Origin: Isoetes taiwanensis
Lineage: Eukaryota; Streptophyta; Lycopodiopsida; Isoetales; Isoetaceae
Length of the DNA: 64,000 nt
Assembly (NCBI GenBank): GCA_021234155.1
Contig: JAJEKV010000505.1
Coordinates: 62,001 to 126,000 of the forward strand
Reading direction: 5' to 3'
Of this stretch, positions 12,309 through 23,679 are shown piece after piece. The position numbers were made by a program, and so were the translations under genes. The notes under the pieces were generated by a model. It saw only the letters and a program-made list of their open reading frames with translations. It ran no database searches and was not told the origin of the DNA. The first letter of the stretch is position 1. Each line of letters begins with the position of its first letter.

Positions 12309-12861
12309 AAAATAAGGTAAGCAAAGCATTAGTAAAAAAACTAGATCTGCAAATTGGATGACATGGCTTTCAAGGAAGCCCACTTTGAGTATCCCAACCC
12401 TTTCTGTAAAATAGTATGTCTTGAAGCACCCTGTAGTTTATTGGCTTCTCTTGCAATACCTTGGATTTTAACCATGATTTTAAGGAGTTAGCATCTATGT
12501 TTCCAAATGTAGATATGAACATCTGAATAGAGGACATTCATTGTGTGTCATTTTAGCAGCAATCATGGTTTTGGCATGGTTCTAAATTTTATTGATATTA
12601 CTAGGAGCACCATGGAAGGAGCAGTAGCGAAAGCTTAAAAGTGCTTGGACAGATATCCACATTTTGTAGCAAGAAGACGGCTACACAACTGAATTTTAAA
12701 CATGAGCTGCTTAATAATAATTTTGCTGAACACAATACATTGTTGTCTTCACACAATTGACTCTATTCTTTTCTCTTTCATGGTGATTTTTGTACAATGC
12801 ATATGAACATATGGTAGTGTTATAATTAGTATTGCTGATGTATCAATAATGTCAACTTCAC

Positions 12862-12933
12862 GTTAATATATTTCCATGAACAATCCCCTTAAAGTTTGTT
12901 AATATATTTCCATGAACAATCCTCTTAAAGTTT
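12862..12933. repeat. 36-bp tandem pair
   Basis: Units 12862-12897 and 12898-12933 begin GTTAATATATTTCCATG and differ by one base. Recent tandem duplication in AT-rich non-coding DNA. Confidence 0.9.
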
Positions 12934-13415
12934 AATAAAGTATAGGACACATCCTAATATATGCAATCCCAACATATGCTTACTGTGAACCTTAATAATG
13001 TTGGTAGTTATCTTATATAATAATGTTATTGTGTAAGTGTTGGACCCAACCCTAATTTGGATGGCTGAGATCCATCGACATTGCATGGCCAAGATTTCTT
13101 CTCTTCTCATCCCTTTTTTTTTTTAGGTTTAGAGCTTTGGATCTGCAGTGCTCTGGACGCTTTTGCCCCCTCAAGCTGCCTTGCCACAGTACTGAGCTCT
13201 CCAGCCTTGAAGACTGCGGAACTTGAAACAAATTTTGATGCAAAGGGAAAACAATGGCTGAAGCTTTAGCTTTGGCAATGGGGCATAAGACCCATGGATT
13301 GGTATTGTTTTGTCGGGTTTAATAAGAACACTCTCGCTCCCGGCATCTTGAGGTTCTTGAGGTTCGGACTGCCGCTTTCCTCAGAGAATGTGTATCTCCA
13401 AAGCTATGGCGATGG

Positions 13416-15859
13416 TGTAACGGTCCTGGCCACCTAATGGGTCAATATACCTATTTATATATGTATATACATATTAATGGCATATATACAGCATGAGATT
13501 AGGGTTTTATCTCTTTGGAGAAAGGATTGTTGCAGAAAGCATGAAGGTAAGGAGCAATTCGGGCAGTTTTGGAGCCCGAAATTTGAAGCATCATATCTCG
13601 GCAACCCGAGATCCGTTTCAGGTGATTTTTCTTTTGTTGGAAAGGTCTTTAAGTAAGCTTTTCGGAATGGGTCTGATCAAGCCAAAACTCATCCGTATGC
13701 AAAAGTTATGACAGAAATAGTGATGCTGAGTCAGAATTGACTGCACTATGCCTATTCTTCTCGCTAGTTTGCTTCTTGGAGCTAGAAGACGATCTTTGAG
13801 GCGCATAATCAATTACAAGGGGTCCAGAGGTCTATGTGGGAAAGAAATTATCAGGTGGGGTTTTGCTTTTGATCAATTGAGGTGTGCTATGAGCTGCCAT
13901 GATTAGTCGCACATGATTTTTGCATGCAAATATGATAGATTATGAATTTGTTGGAGACTCATAAGGCTAGAGAAGAAAATCAATGATTGGAAACATCCCC
14001 GTAAGGCTGATTTTAAGTCAAGAATGGCTGAATATTACATGAAGAGCACCGATTCAGCATGGAAACTTTAAAAAAGGCGAATTAGATTGGATCCGGTCGG
14101 CAAACCGAGCTCTCCCAACGCCATTTTGTGTTCATGTTATGTTTTGTCATTTTGGTTTTGTGCTTTATTTTGTTGGTCTTGTATTTGCTGCCTTTCTCAA
14201 TTTATTTGCATGTCCTAGTATGAAGCTAAGTCCTCATAGATGGAATTGGGTTGCATTCGAGCTTAGCAGCCAGAGGAGATCGGACATGAAGAGCCGAGCA
14301 GAATAATCATAATAGTAAGAATATGCATTGTTTTGATAATTGTCTAACTATGGTAAAATTCTAAGGTTTGGGATAAAGTATCTTTCTTAGCTCATGGAGA
14401 TGGGGCTAACTTTGAAAAGTAGTCTAGCACGGATGTAGAGCGTCAACGACCCCGGCATCAAGGATTTGACATCAAGTTAGCATGTGGATCTTGAAATAGG
14501 AATAAGCGGTCATCGACATCAAGGATTATTGAGATTGAGGCGGGTCCACATTGGTACAAGGAGAGCCATGTGAAGCTTGGGGTTTTTGAATGTGACTATA
14601 GCATGAAGTACATCTAGTCTCGAGTCGCGAATCGTAAGTTTTCAAGTTGTTGCATTGTATTTTATCAAAGAGCATCATAGCTAATGGATTCAAAGTATAA
14701 ACGTTATGGAACGTTGTATTCCTCATGGGAAGATGGTTTGAGGTAAGTTTTGCATTATAGAAGATGTTAGTATCTTTCCTTGACGTAAGAACGTATATAG
14801 GTATTGAAGCTACATCAATGCGGTCGGGCTCGTGAACTTCCTCCACATGTTTGTATTGTGATCATGATCTTCACCAATGAGTTAGCTACTTCGGCATGGT
14901 TAGGGTTGTATGGGCAACCCGACAAAGGGGCTAAGAGTATGATCTAGGCACATGTTTAATAAATATTGTAATGAACCTCACATGTCATGGTCTTTGCATT
15001 GCTCATTTGTTGTCTTGGTAATTAATTATGTCTATTGGAACCTGGCGGGCTTCTAGGTTAGGTGGCCTAGGTTGCTCCGGCATGCTCATGTTTATCCTGT
15101 GATTCTCTGTGGTTCTTGTGCTCAGTGACCGGGCGTTAGTTCTCTGGCAGGGGATTGCCACGTCACCAACTCTTGTGAAACCCCATGGTAAGAGGTCCTC
15201 CGGTGCGGGGACGTGGGTGAGAGGGTGGCGCGATATGAGGTTCACCCCACCACCGCTACAGGGCTTGGAATGTAAGCTGGCTGGGCAACATCTTGCTAAT
15301 GGGGGCCTGTATGTAGGTTTGGTGAGCTACCCATTGTCCCGGGAGTTTGTTTATGATGGTTTGATACTCTGGTTATGTTCTTTGCTCTTGATGTTCATGA
15401 TGTTTTCTTTATTGTCATAGTCTAGCGTTGCACCATAGGTTCTTGTGTCTTTGAATTGTTATGTTTGCTATCCAAGATTCCGTGAGTATTTCCATGCATG
15501 CAGAGGCAGCCCGGGGATCCCCACTTAGTCACGAGGACTAACCCCGGTGAGTGCATGTGCGTTGAAAGAGCAAAGGCGATGGCACCAAGTCTTGTTGTGG
15601 CTCATGGATGGGTAGAAGCTTCTAGGATTGAGTTGCTAACATGGATGTAACCATTGAGAATATGGATTCTTTGGATGTTAATGTTATTTGATTATATTGA
15701 GATATCAAGTATTCGCTCATTGAGTTTTGAGTGTGCAATTTAGGCGTGCAAGAGGAAGATTCAATTCTTCACCATATTCAATTGTTTGTCATACCAACCT
15801 AGAATTAGCGTAGTATTGACAAGATCCCGAGTTGCCTAGAGGGTCAACTCGGGCAGGCT
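13416..15859 (+). repeat. 5' LTR
   Basis: Begins TGTAACGGTCC and stays alignable to the right-hand repeat as far as GGCAGGCT. The canonical terminal CA is not obvious; similarity stops 13 nt before the primer-binding site. Short frames inside (for example 15109-15420 and 14526-14846 minus) recur only in part in the other copy and are not genes. Confidence 0.85.
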
Positions 15860-15872
15860 GGAGTAAACCGGT

Positions 15873-15884
15873 TGGTATCAGAGC
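15873..15884 (+). promoter_or_regulatory. tRNA-iMet primer-binding site
   Basis: TGGTATCAGAGC is the standard complement to the 3' end of plant initiator tRNA-Met used to prime minus-strand DNA synthesis. It lies directly downstream of the left LTR. Confidence 0.9.
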
Positions 15885-16243
15885 AATGTTGGATCTTTGG
15901 GAGTTGGCTCGTTTGGTTGTGGCATTGTGATGCTAATGATCTTTCTTTCAGAGACATCAAGAGATGGTATCCTTAGAGGGATAAGCAATATCTAGAGGTG
16001 GTTGAAGATGCCAAGGCAAGCAAATTTTGACGATGTTGAAGGTAAGGTCTTTCTTGTGGCATGTTCAGTAAGATGATAGCAATTGTAAGATGGTGCTGGT
16101 AAGATTGGAATATGATCGTGGTAGAGTAAGTTGCTACATGAGCTGAAGTTTTGAGTTGAGTTGAGCTATGCTTGATCTGAGATTTGAATCAAGAAATGCT
16201 TCAGTAAATCTATCACGACCCATGAGGACATGGGTTAATTTTT

Positions 16244-16251
16244 AGAAGGGG
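16244..16251 (+). promoter_or_regulatory. Polypurine tract
   Basis: AGAAGGGG ends 3 nt before the TG of the right LTR, the expected position of the plus-strand primer. Confidence 0.7.
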
Positions 16252-16254
16252 CTA

Positions 16255-18691
16255 TGAACGGTCCCGCCACCTAATGGGTCAATATACCTATTTATATATG
16301 TATATACATATTAATGGCATATATACAGCATGAGATTAGGGTTTTATCTCTTTGGAGAAAGGATTGTTGCAGAGCATGAAGGTAAGGAGCAATTCTGGGC
16401 AGTTTTGGAGCCCGAAATTTGAAGCATCATATCTCGGCAACCCGAGATCCGTTTCAGGTGATTTTTCTTTTGTTGGAAAGGTCTTTAAGTAAGCTTTCCG
16501 GAATGGGTCTGATCAAGCCAAAACTCATCCGTATGCAAAAGTTATGACAGAAATAGTGATGCTGAGTCAGAATTGACTGCACTATGCCTATTCTTCTGCA
16601 GTTTGCTTCTTGGAGCTAGAAGGCGATCTTTGGAGGCTTAATCAATTACAAGGGGTCCAGAGGTCTATGTGGAAAGAAATTATCAGGTGGGGTTTTTGCT
16701 TTTTGATCAATTGAGGTGTGCTATGAGCTGCCATGATTAGTGCGCACATGATTTTTGCATGCAAATATGATAGATTATGAATTTGTTGGAGACTCATAAG
16801 GCTAGAGAAGAAAATCAATGATTGGAAACATCCTGTAAGGCTGATTTTAAGTCAAGAATGGCTGAATATTACATGAAGAGCACCGATTCAGCATGGAAAC
16901 TTTAAAAAAGGCGTAATTAGATTGGATCCGGGCAAGAGCTCTCCAACGCCATTTTGTGTTCATGTTATGTTTTTGTCATTTTGGTTTTGTGCTTTATTTT
17001 GTTGGTCTTGTATTTGCTGCCTTTCTCAATTTATTTGCATGTCCTAGTATGAAGCTAAGTCCTCATAGATGGAATTGGGTTGCATTCGAGCTTAGCGTGC
17101 CAGAGGAGATCGGAGAGCATGAAGAGCTGAGCGTAATAATCATAATAGTAAGAATATGCATTGTTTGATAATTGTCTAACTATGGTAAAATTCTAAGGTT
17201 TGGGATAAAGTATCTTTCTTAGCTCATGGAGATGGGGCTAATGCTGAAAAGTAGTCTAGCACGGATGTAGAGCGTCAACGACCCCTCGGCATCAAGGATT
17301 TCAAGCATCAAGCCCGCATGTGGATCTTGAAATAGGAATAAGCGGTCATCGACATCAAGGATTATTGAGATTGAGGCGGGTCCACATTGGTACAAGGAGA
17401 GCCATGTGAAGCTTGGGGGTTTTCGAATGTGACTATAGCATGAAGTACATCTAGTGAAAGTCGTGAATGTAAGTTTTCAAGTTGTTGCATTGTATTTTAT
17501 CAAGAGCATCATAGCTAATGGATTCAAAGTATAAAGCGTTATGGCGTTGTATTCCTCATGGGAAGATGGTTTTGAGGTAAGTTTTGCATTATAGAAGATG
17601 TTAGTATCTTTCCTTGATCAAGAACGTATATAGGTATTGAAGCTACATCAATGATCGGGGCTCGTAACTTCCTCCACATGTTTGTATTGTGATCATGATC
17701 TTCACCAATGAGTTAGCTACTTCGGCATGGTTAGGTTGTATGGGCAACCTCGACAAGGGCTAAGAGTATGATCTAGGCACATGTTTAATAAATATTGTAA
17801 TGAACCTCACATGTCATGGTCTTTGCATTGCTCTTTGTTGTCTTGGTAATTAATTATGTCTATTGGAACCTCGGGTCGGGCTTCTAGGTTCGGTGGCCTA
17901 GGTTGCTCCGGCATGCTCATGTTTATCTGTGATTTCTCGTGGTTCTTGTGCTCTGTGACAGGGGCGTTAGTTCTCTGGCGGGAGGGGATTGCTCGTCGAT
18001 CAACTCTTGTGAAACCCCATGGTAAGAGGTCCTCGGTGCAGGGCGACGTGGCTGAGAGGGTATGCGATATGAGGGTTCACCCCACCACCGCTCTGGGGCT
18101 TGGAATGTAAAGGCGGGCGGGCAACAACGCTAACGGGGCCCGTGATGTAGGTGGTGAGCTACCCATTGCCCGGAGTTTGTTTATGATGGTTTGATACTGG
18201 AGTTTATGTTCTTTGCTCTTGATGTTCATGATGTTTTCTTTATTGTCATAGTCTAGCGTTGCACCATAGGTTCTTGTGTCTTTGAATTGTTATGTTTGCT
18301 ATCCAAGATTCCGAGTATTTCCATGCATGCAGAGGAAATGACGAGGATCCCCACTTAGTCACGAGGACTAACCCCGGTGAGTGCATGTGCGGTTGAAAGA
18401 AAGGCGATGGCACCCGATCTTTGTTGGCTCATGGATGGATGAAGCTTCTAGGATTGAGTTGCTAACATGGATCTGTGTAACCATTGAGAATATGGATTCT
18501 TTGGATGTTAATGTTATTTGATTATATTGAGATATCAAGTATTCGGCTCATTGAGTTTTGAGTGTGCAATTTAGGCGTGCAAGAGGAAGATTCAATTCTT
18601 CACCATATTCAATTGTTTGTCATACCAACCTAGAATTAGCGTAGTATTGACAAGATCCCGAAGTTGCCTAGAGGGTCAACTTCGGCAGGCT
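16255..18691 (+). repeat. 3' LTR
   Basis: Begins TGAACGGTCCC and matches the left LTR throughout. Long AT-rich stretches are identical, while short indels and substitutions cluster at C/G-containing sites (see findings). Similarity ends at 18691, after which the flanking sequences differ. Confidence 0.85.
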
Positions 18692-19430
18692 AAAATCACG
18701 AGATGGGCTCGAATATTGATGGACTATGGCGATGGCTTTGCACAGGATGGCTCTTCTTCTTAGGACGATGGTAAGATTTGCCTTTAGTTGTTGCTTTTAC
18801 GTTTTGCATTGTTTCTACAAGCGGAACATGCACCAAAGCTGAAGAACGTAGCTGAAGGCGGGTCATGGGTTTCCCTATTCTCGCGCGCCTTACGTTCTTC
18901 TATCTTCGACATGCTTCTACACAAATAAGGTAGGGTATTCTTGCATCAAACACGGTGAGTAGCAGGTCTTAGAGATAATATGATCTGTGAGGGGAAGTAG
19001 TTGGAAAACCAAATGGGATCCAAATCTTTGAAGCTTTTTAAACTGGGTTTTTCTAGCAAGCAAGAAGGCCATGTCTTACATCTTTGAAATTTGAGTAGTA
19101 TTACGAATTAAATAAATACAGAGTGTCCATGCATATCACTTTGCCATGCAAAACCGGAACACATGAATCACCATACCTCTATCTCTATTGATGGCTATAC
19201 CATATCTCTATTGATGGCTATCTTGAGATTGTCTTCATTGAGGATGTTCAAGCTCGGGTTTGAATCCCTTGGCTGGCATAGTATTTGGGTGCAAAATGGA
19301 AATATTGATTATGATGCCATTTTCTTTGTGATCGAGGAGGCCAACTCTGCGAAGGACAAGCCAACAATGATAAAGGTCCGTAATATTTAAGATTATTAAA
19401 TGAGATATCCTTTCTGTTTGGCCTGGAGCA

Positions 19431-19536
19431 GTGATTGCCATAATGCAAAGGAGGCTCAACATCTTTCCTAGAATCGGAATGGCGATCTTGGAATTTCGGG
19501 CCATTTACATGTCAACTAAAAATGCAAGTTAGAAGT
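19431..19536. repeat. 106-bp direct repeat, copy 1
   Basis: Begins GTGATTGCCATAATGC and ends GCAAGTTAGAAGT. It is almost identical to 19922-20027; the visible difference is around CCTAG versus CAGAG. The 385 bp between the copies is unrelated. Confidence 0.92.
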
Positions 19537-19921
19537 GGAAATCGAGGAAGGGAGGATGTCGTGGAGAATGTATCACTTGGATGCTAATATAGGTAATTTG
19601 ACATTCCAACTTTTTGTATGGATACCTTGATGTATGCTTTACACAACACAAAAGTGATGATTCCATGTTTGATAGGCTATTCTTTGGGCGATCACCGAAG
19701 GATTTTACAAGCTTTCTAGAGGAGCCAATCTTAGTGTATGCGAGTTACCGCATCTTATACATCCAAATTTGATTGGCGTGGACCAATGCCTCGCTCGATA
19801 CTCATGAATGGTCTCGCCATCAACTTCCACGTCGATGAGCCTACTTTGTCTATTTTACGCGAATGAACACTTGATAACTATAGCTTCATTGAATGGGACA
19901 CGTGACAAGTGTGTGAAAGCG

Positions 19922-20027
19922 GTGATTGCCATAATGCAAAGGAGGCTCAACATCTTTCAGAGAATCGGAATGGCGATCTTGGAATTTCGGGCCATTTACA
20001 TGTCAACTAAAAATGCAAGTTAGAAGT
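19922..20027. repeat. 106-bp direct repeat, copy 2
   Basis: Second copy of the 19431-19536 unit. In this copy the unit forms the end of a 71-codon frame (19808-20023); in copy 1 the matching frame differs upstream, so coding function is doubtful. Confidence 0.92.
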
Positions 20028-21635
20028 TATGCTATTCAGAGTGCATGTTGGAAGGCCTTGCTTCAATTATCATGAGGCTCTAGACAATGGCGTGGGACGT
20101 TGGAGCTCTATTGGTGAACCTAAGAAGCACATAGCCCCTAGAGAGAATTCCCGGATGCATGATATATCACAAAACGGGGAGATTATATGTGGTGAAGAAA
20201 GTAGTAAAAGACCTCTACGCGGGATCATTACATTTAGTTGGAGAAGGCATGGATGAGCAGATTGAAACGAATGAAGATTTTGACTTTGAAATTGGCAAGT
20301 AGGCGTGTAATAGGAATACTTGATGCATGTGTCTCAAGCTTATTTGTTGGTCAAACTGCACAATTCTCTATGCAACCTTTTCCAAATGAGTTCTTGTATG
20401 CCTCCTGTCGGAGATCTTAAATAAAATTGTGTAACCTCAACCCGGTACTTGGAATTTTTCTTAATAATGTAATCTATCGTTGTGCTCACAATGTTACTTT
20501 CTTTGAGTTCTAGAGGACTTAATTTGGATTTTCTGTAACTTTAAAAGCTTCCTTGAAGCAGGAGGAGAGAATGGAGTCTGCATTTTTTTCTCACCTCCTT
20601 TGTCTAGACAACATAGATTTTCTTTGTGAATCTGATAAGAGAGTCACAAGCCACCTCTTTGGTAAGGGTTAAACATCATGTCAAGGTTATGATGTTTGGT
20701 AGTGCAGACTAACATCATTGCAAGGTTAACCATGGAAAATCTTCGGAATGAACACATTCCTAGATAACTTTATAATATTCATTTGTTTATTGAACTCGAA
20801 GTCTAACTTTAGAAGTATGCATTTATTCTTTATAGCAAAAGATGCATATATTCTTTATTTCAAAAAGTGGACGTTAACTTCGGTTTACAACCCCACATAC
20901 AACGTCTTAAATTAGAGATATTATATTATGTAAAGGCCTTGGCCGCTTTGATCTATGATTCTTGAGAACATATGAGAATTTACATGCATTTGGTTGACAA
21001 TTGTTAAAGATCCGTTGGAATTTTTTAATGCCCCACTTAGATGGTGGTTCAAACAATGGAATGCACAATTTTTGCCATGTCACATGGTATCAATATAGGT
21101 AACACATGCATAATTTTCTCAAGATTCTATCATTAACATTCACCATTCAATACAAACCTAATAGTAGACGTCTCAATTTAAATCCCTTCCCTTTCCCTTC
21201 CCCTTTTCCCTTCTAAATCAAAACATCGACCTATAGCCATGAATTGATTCGAGGAGAACACCATCTAACAACGTGAGTTAATGCGAGAGTTAAGCGGAAA
21301 AAAGAAAAGGAAATGAAGGGAAAGGGTTTTTAGGAGGAAAAAAGGGGGAAATCCATTAAAGCCATTAGACTCAATCCAACGACACCTCCAATGCATTATG
21401 CATTTATGCAGACCTCTAATGCAACTCTAATGCTTTGACTCTAACAAACATGGAAGACATAATGAAACTTTCCCAATGCATCAAGCTATTCTAGGTCCAA
21501 GATCATGAATGCGGAAGGTTCTAAGAGGGAAGAATTGGAAAGCGAGCTAGACACTTAATGAAAGGATAATGCATTGAATGGTGAACAACACCTCGGTATC
21601 ATTGCTGCTTTATCATTTACAGATCCCCAACTTAT

Positions 21636-21663
21636 GTCCAGCAACGCTGGGCATCGTTACTAG
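21636..21663 (+). mobile_element. Helitron 3' terminus
   Basis: Stem GTCCAGC/GCTGGGC with loop AAC (one T.G wobble), then ATCGTTA and CTAG (21660-21663) followed by T. It shares CCCAACTTATG upstream of the hairpin with the terminus at 8010, so the two belong to one family. Confidence 0.75.
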
Positions 21664-22169
21664 TATAATGATATCATTCAACAAAAAAGGTATCTATCTC
21701 GCCTTAAAGTGACCCAACGTCTTAGTAATTACAAATGAAATAATCATTGACTGAAAGAGAAACTTCAAAACCAAGAGAAGGATTCGAAAAGGCCGCCATT
21801 AATATATGTAGAAATAGAAAGCATAACTACTATAGAAAACATAACTACCTTGAGAGAACTTTCATTACCAAGAGAAGAATAGGAAAGAGGCTATCAAAGC
21901 ATCTCGATTTGTATGTGGAGATAGGCATGAGAAAAAAAATTGGGATGGTTGGCAATTTTTAAGACGAACTTTGGATGTGGATAGGATCGTTGGCAATGTT
22001 TTAGTTTCAACGTCTCAATGTTAGTTTCTTGATTTTGCTTATGCATCCAAAGCTACATTTGCTCAGGACTCTCAAGTTACAAAAATTTGATCAGGATTGA
22101 AAGCTGCTTGGCTTTTCATTTACAGGTTTCAAACATTTACAAAACTACAATGGTTGCCCATAAAACGTT

Positions 22170-22197
22170 GCCCAGCAACGCTGGGCACCGTTCCTAG
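22170..22197 (+). mobile_element. Helitron 3' terminus
   Basis: Perfect hairpin GCCCAGC-AAC-GCTGGGC (22170-22186), then CTAG at 22194-22197 followed by T. It ends 534 bp after the previous terminus in the same orientation, suggesting tandem or nested insertion. Confidence 0.75.
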
Positions 22198-22201
22198 TCT
22201 A

Positions 22202-22230
22202 TCTATATAATATCTGTGCTACGGTGGGCC
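22202..22230 (+). mobile_element. Candidate Helitron 5' terminus
   Basis: TCTATATAATATCTGTGCTA is preceded by A and resembles the TC-starting, TATA-rich 5' ends of plant Helitrons. It lies 4 nt after another Helitron's 3' end. No matching 3' end was found downstream, so this is tentative. Confidence 0.35.
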
Positions 22231-23679
22231 TGTTGAACCGAGTCAATACATTTGTTCTTCATATTTCTCTCGTTCTGTTTTTCTCGTTCTGTTTTCTAAC
22301 ATTGGTCCAAAGTAGGATATCTGATCTATCTAATATTTCTAGAAGTCTTGCTCAAAAAAAGACCCCAGTATTCTAAGCACAAGATTTACGATTTCTGCTA
22401 AACAATAGAATAAAATAGAATAGAACTAGTAAAAAAACACTATTGATTACTTTGTCTAGAAATTTGCAATATTACTATATGCAGGAATACATGATGCAAA
22501 AATCTCAATAGAATAAGGAATAAAGCATAAGGTGCCTTGTGTAATGGAATTTTCTTCTCATAGTTCATAGAAATAGATTAAAACATAGACATGTCATTGA
22601 CCTGGCCCAAATATTTGAACTCGCAAAAAAAATAGATTACGAAGATGTTGACTATAATAGCCCATGAGCTAAGCTGTCGATCCAAGGTTGATATTCAACA
22701 AGACCAAACAAGACATAATAACAATATTGAAACGAATATGATTGTGAATGAGCTCTAGATTAAGGCTAATGTTAATGTGCATGATTTCAGAACAACAAGA
22801 TAAACATAGTTATTGTTCTCATTATTTGATAAATCCATCCTACATTTGCGCTCTTGGTTGACATCTCAGACATTGTAACATATCACGGTGCAAGAAAGCT
22901 ACAAAGATGAGTGCCTAGCTCGGAAAAGCAGGACCACCTACGGAGATATGTGGACTATGGCTTATAAGAGTGCCATGTCACAGATAGCACGCGATGTGCT
23001 AGATTAGCAGTGTGATGTCATCATATATGTCAAAGATACAACAGAGTGTGCCACTAATGGTGCACTTTTACGTAATAATCAACTGAGAATGGCTTATTGC
23101 AAACCAAAGCGACAAGTTTATGCATAAATATGTTCTCGCAGATTTCGGGGTTTACAAGATCACATAGTTTTATAATACAATTGTCCAGCGATTTGAGGAT
23201 TACAACAACTTTAAAACAATGGGTCAAGGGACCATCATGGTGCATCAATTTACCCACATAGCACATCATATTTAGCACAAGTAGATAGCCTTACATGGTG
23301 CATATTGCACCTAAAATAGCGCACTACTATATCTGATATAGATCATGTTACGACCATATTAAATCAATGTTCTGCTAATATAGATCAACCCACATCATAA
23401 ATGGTACATGAAGTACCTTCAACAGTTACAGTCTGAACCTTAATAGCTACAAATTTAAACCTTAATAGCTGCCAATAAAACACTTACAGTTATGTTCCAG
23501 CACCTACAATGGTACAAAATTTATCCTCATAGTACAAGGCATTATCTACGAACAAAGGTAGGAACTTATCTCAATTAACACCAATTAAGCAAACTTCTGG
23601 AAAATGGAATTATAATATAAAAGTAGACAAAACTTTACAAAGCGTAACACTCACATGAATGGGCCCTGTGGTTCCTCCT
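22231..23679. other. AT-rich stretch without recognised features
   Basis: I see no gene, structural repeat or RNA gene. The one short frame (23054-23278 minus) has no recognised domain. 23270-23480 repeats short words such as AGCGCACTACTAT and CCTTAATAGCT, with no clear unit. Confidence 0.4.

Larger units (their letters stand above)
10537..13415. other. Intergenic stretch with exon-like fragments and small tandem repeats
   Basis: No complete gene is supported. A 28-bp tandem pair (10567-10622) follows the 272-codon gene. 10760-11040 is locally rich in CG dinucleotides and holds an 87-codon frame without a recognised domain. 11340-12310 contains exon-like pieces (listed separately). 13040-13400 holds short overlapping frames on both strands with no domain. 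Confidence 0.4.
13416..18691 (+). mobile_element. Non-autonomous LTR retrotransposon with long LTRs and a ~395-bp interior
   Basis: Two ~2.44 kb direct repeats (13416-15859 and 16255-18691) flank about 395 bp. The interior begins with TGGTATCAGAGC (15873-15884), a perfect primer-binding site for initiator tRNA-Met, and ends with the purine tract AGAAGGGG just before the right repeat. Together these identify a plus-strand LTR retrotransposon. There is no gag or pol: the interior holds only a short possible gag start (ATGCCAAGG, near 16008). The element therefore needs proteins in trans, like TRIM or LARD elements, but its LTR-to-interior ratio is unusual for both. CTATGGCGATGG occurs immediately left of the element (13404-13415) and again at 18724-18735, longer than a normal 4-6 bp target duplication and 32 bp beyond the apparent right end. 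Confidence 0.88.
18692..21635. other. Low-information flank with gene-like scraps, ending in a Helitron 3' end
   Basis: Holds a 106-bp direct duplication (listed) and short frames (19163-19390, 19808-20023, 20029-20256, all plus) with no recognised domain. 21180-21350 contains purine/pyrimidine-rich tracts. The last part ends in a Helitron terminus and may be its interior. No complete gene is supported. Confidence 0.4.

Noticed and set aside
14526-15420. Frames inside the LTRs (for example 106 and 103 codons)
   Set aside because: They lie in LTR sequence and are not preserved intact in the second LTR copy.
19250-19275. T-loop-like GGGTTTGAATCCC, possible tRNA
   Set aside because: No acceptor stem, D-loop or anticodon arm could be built around it.
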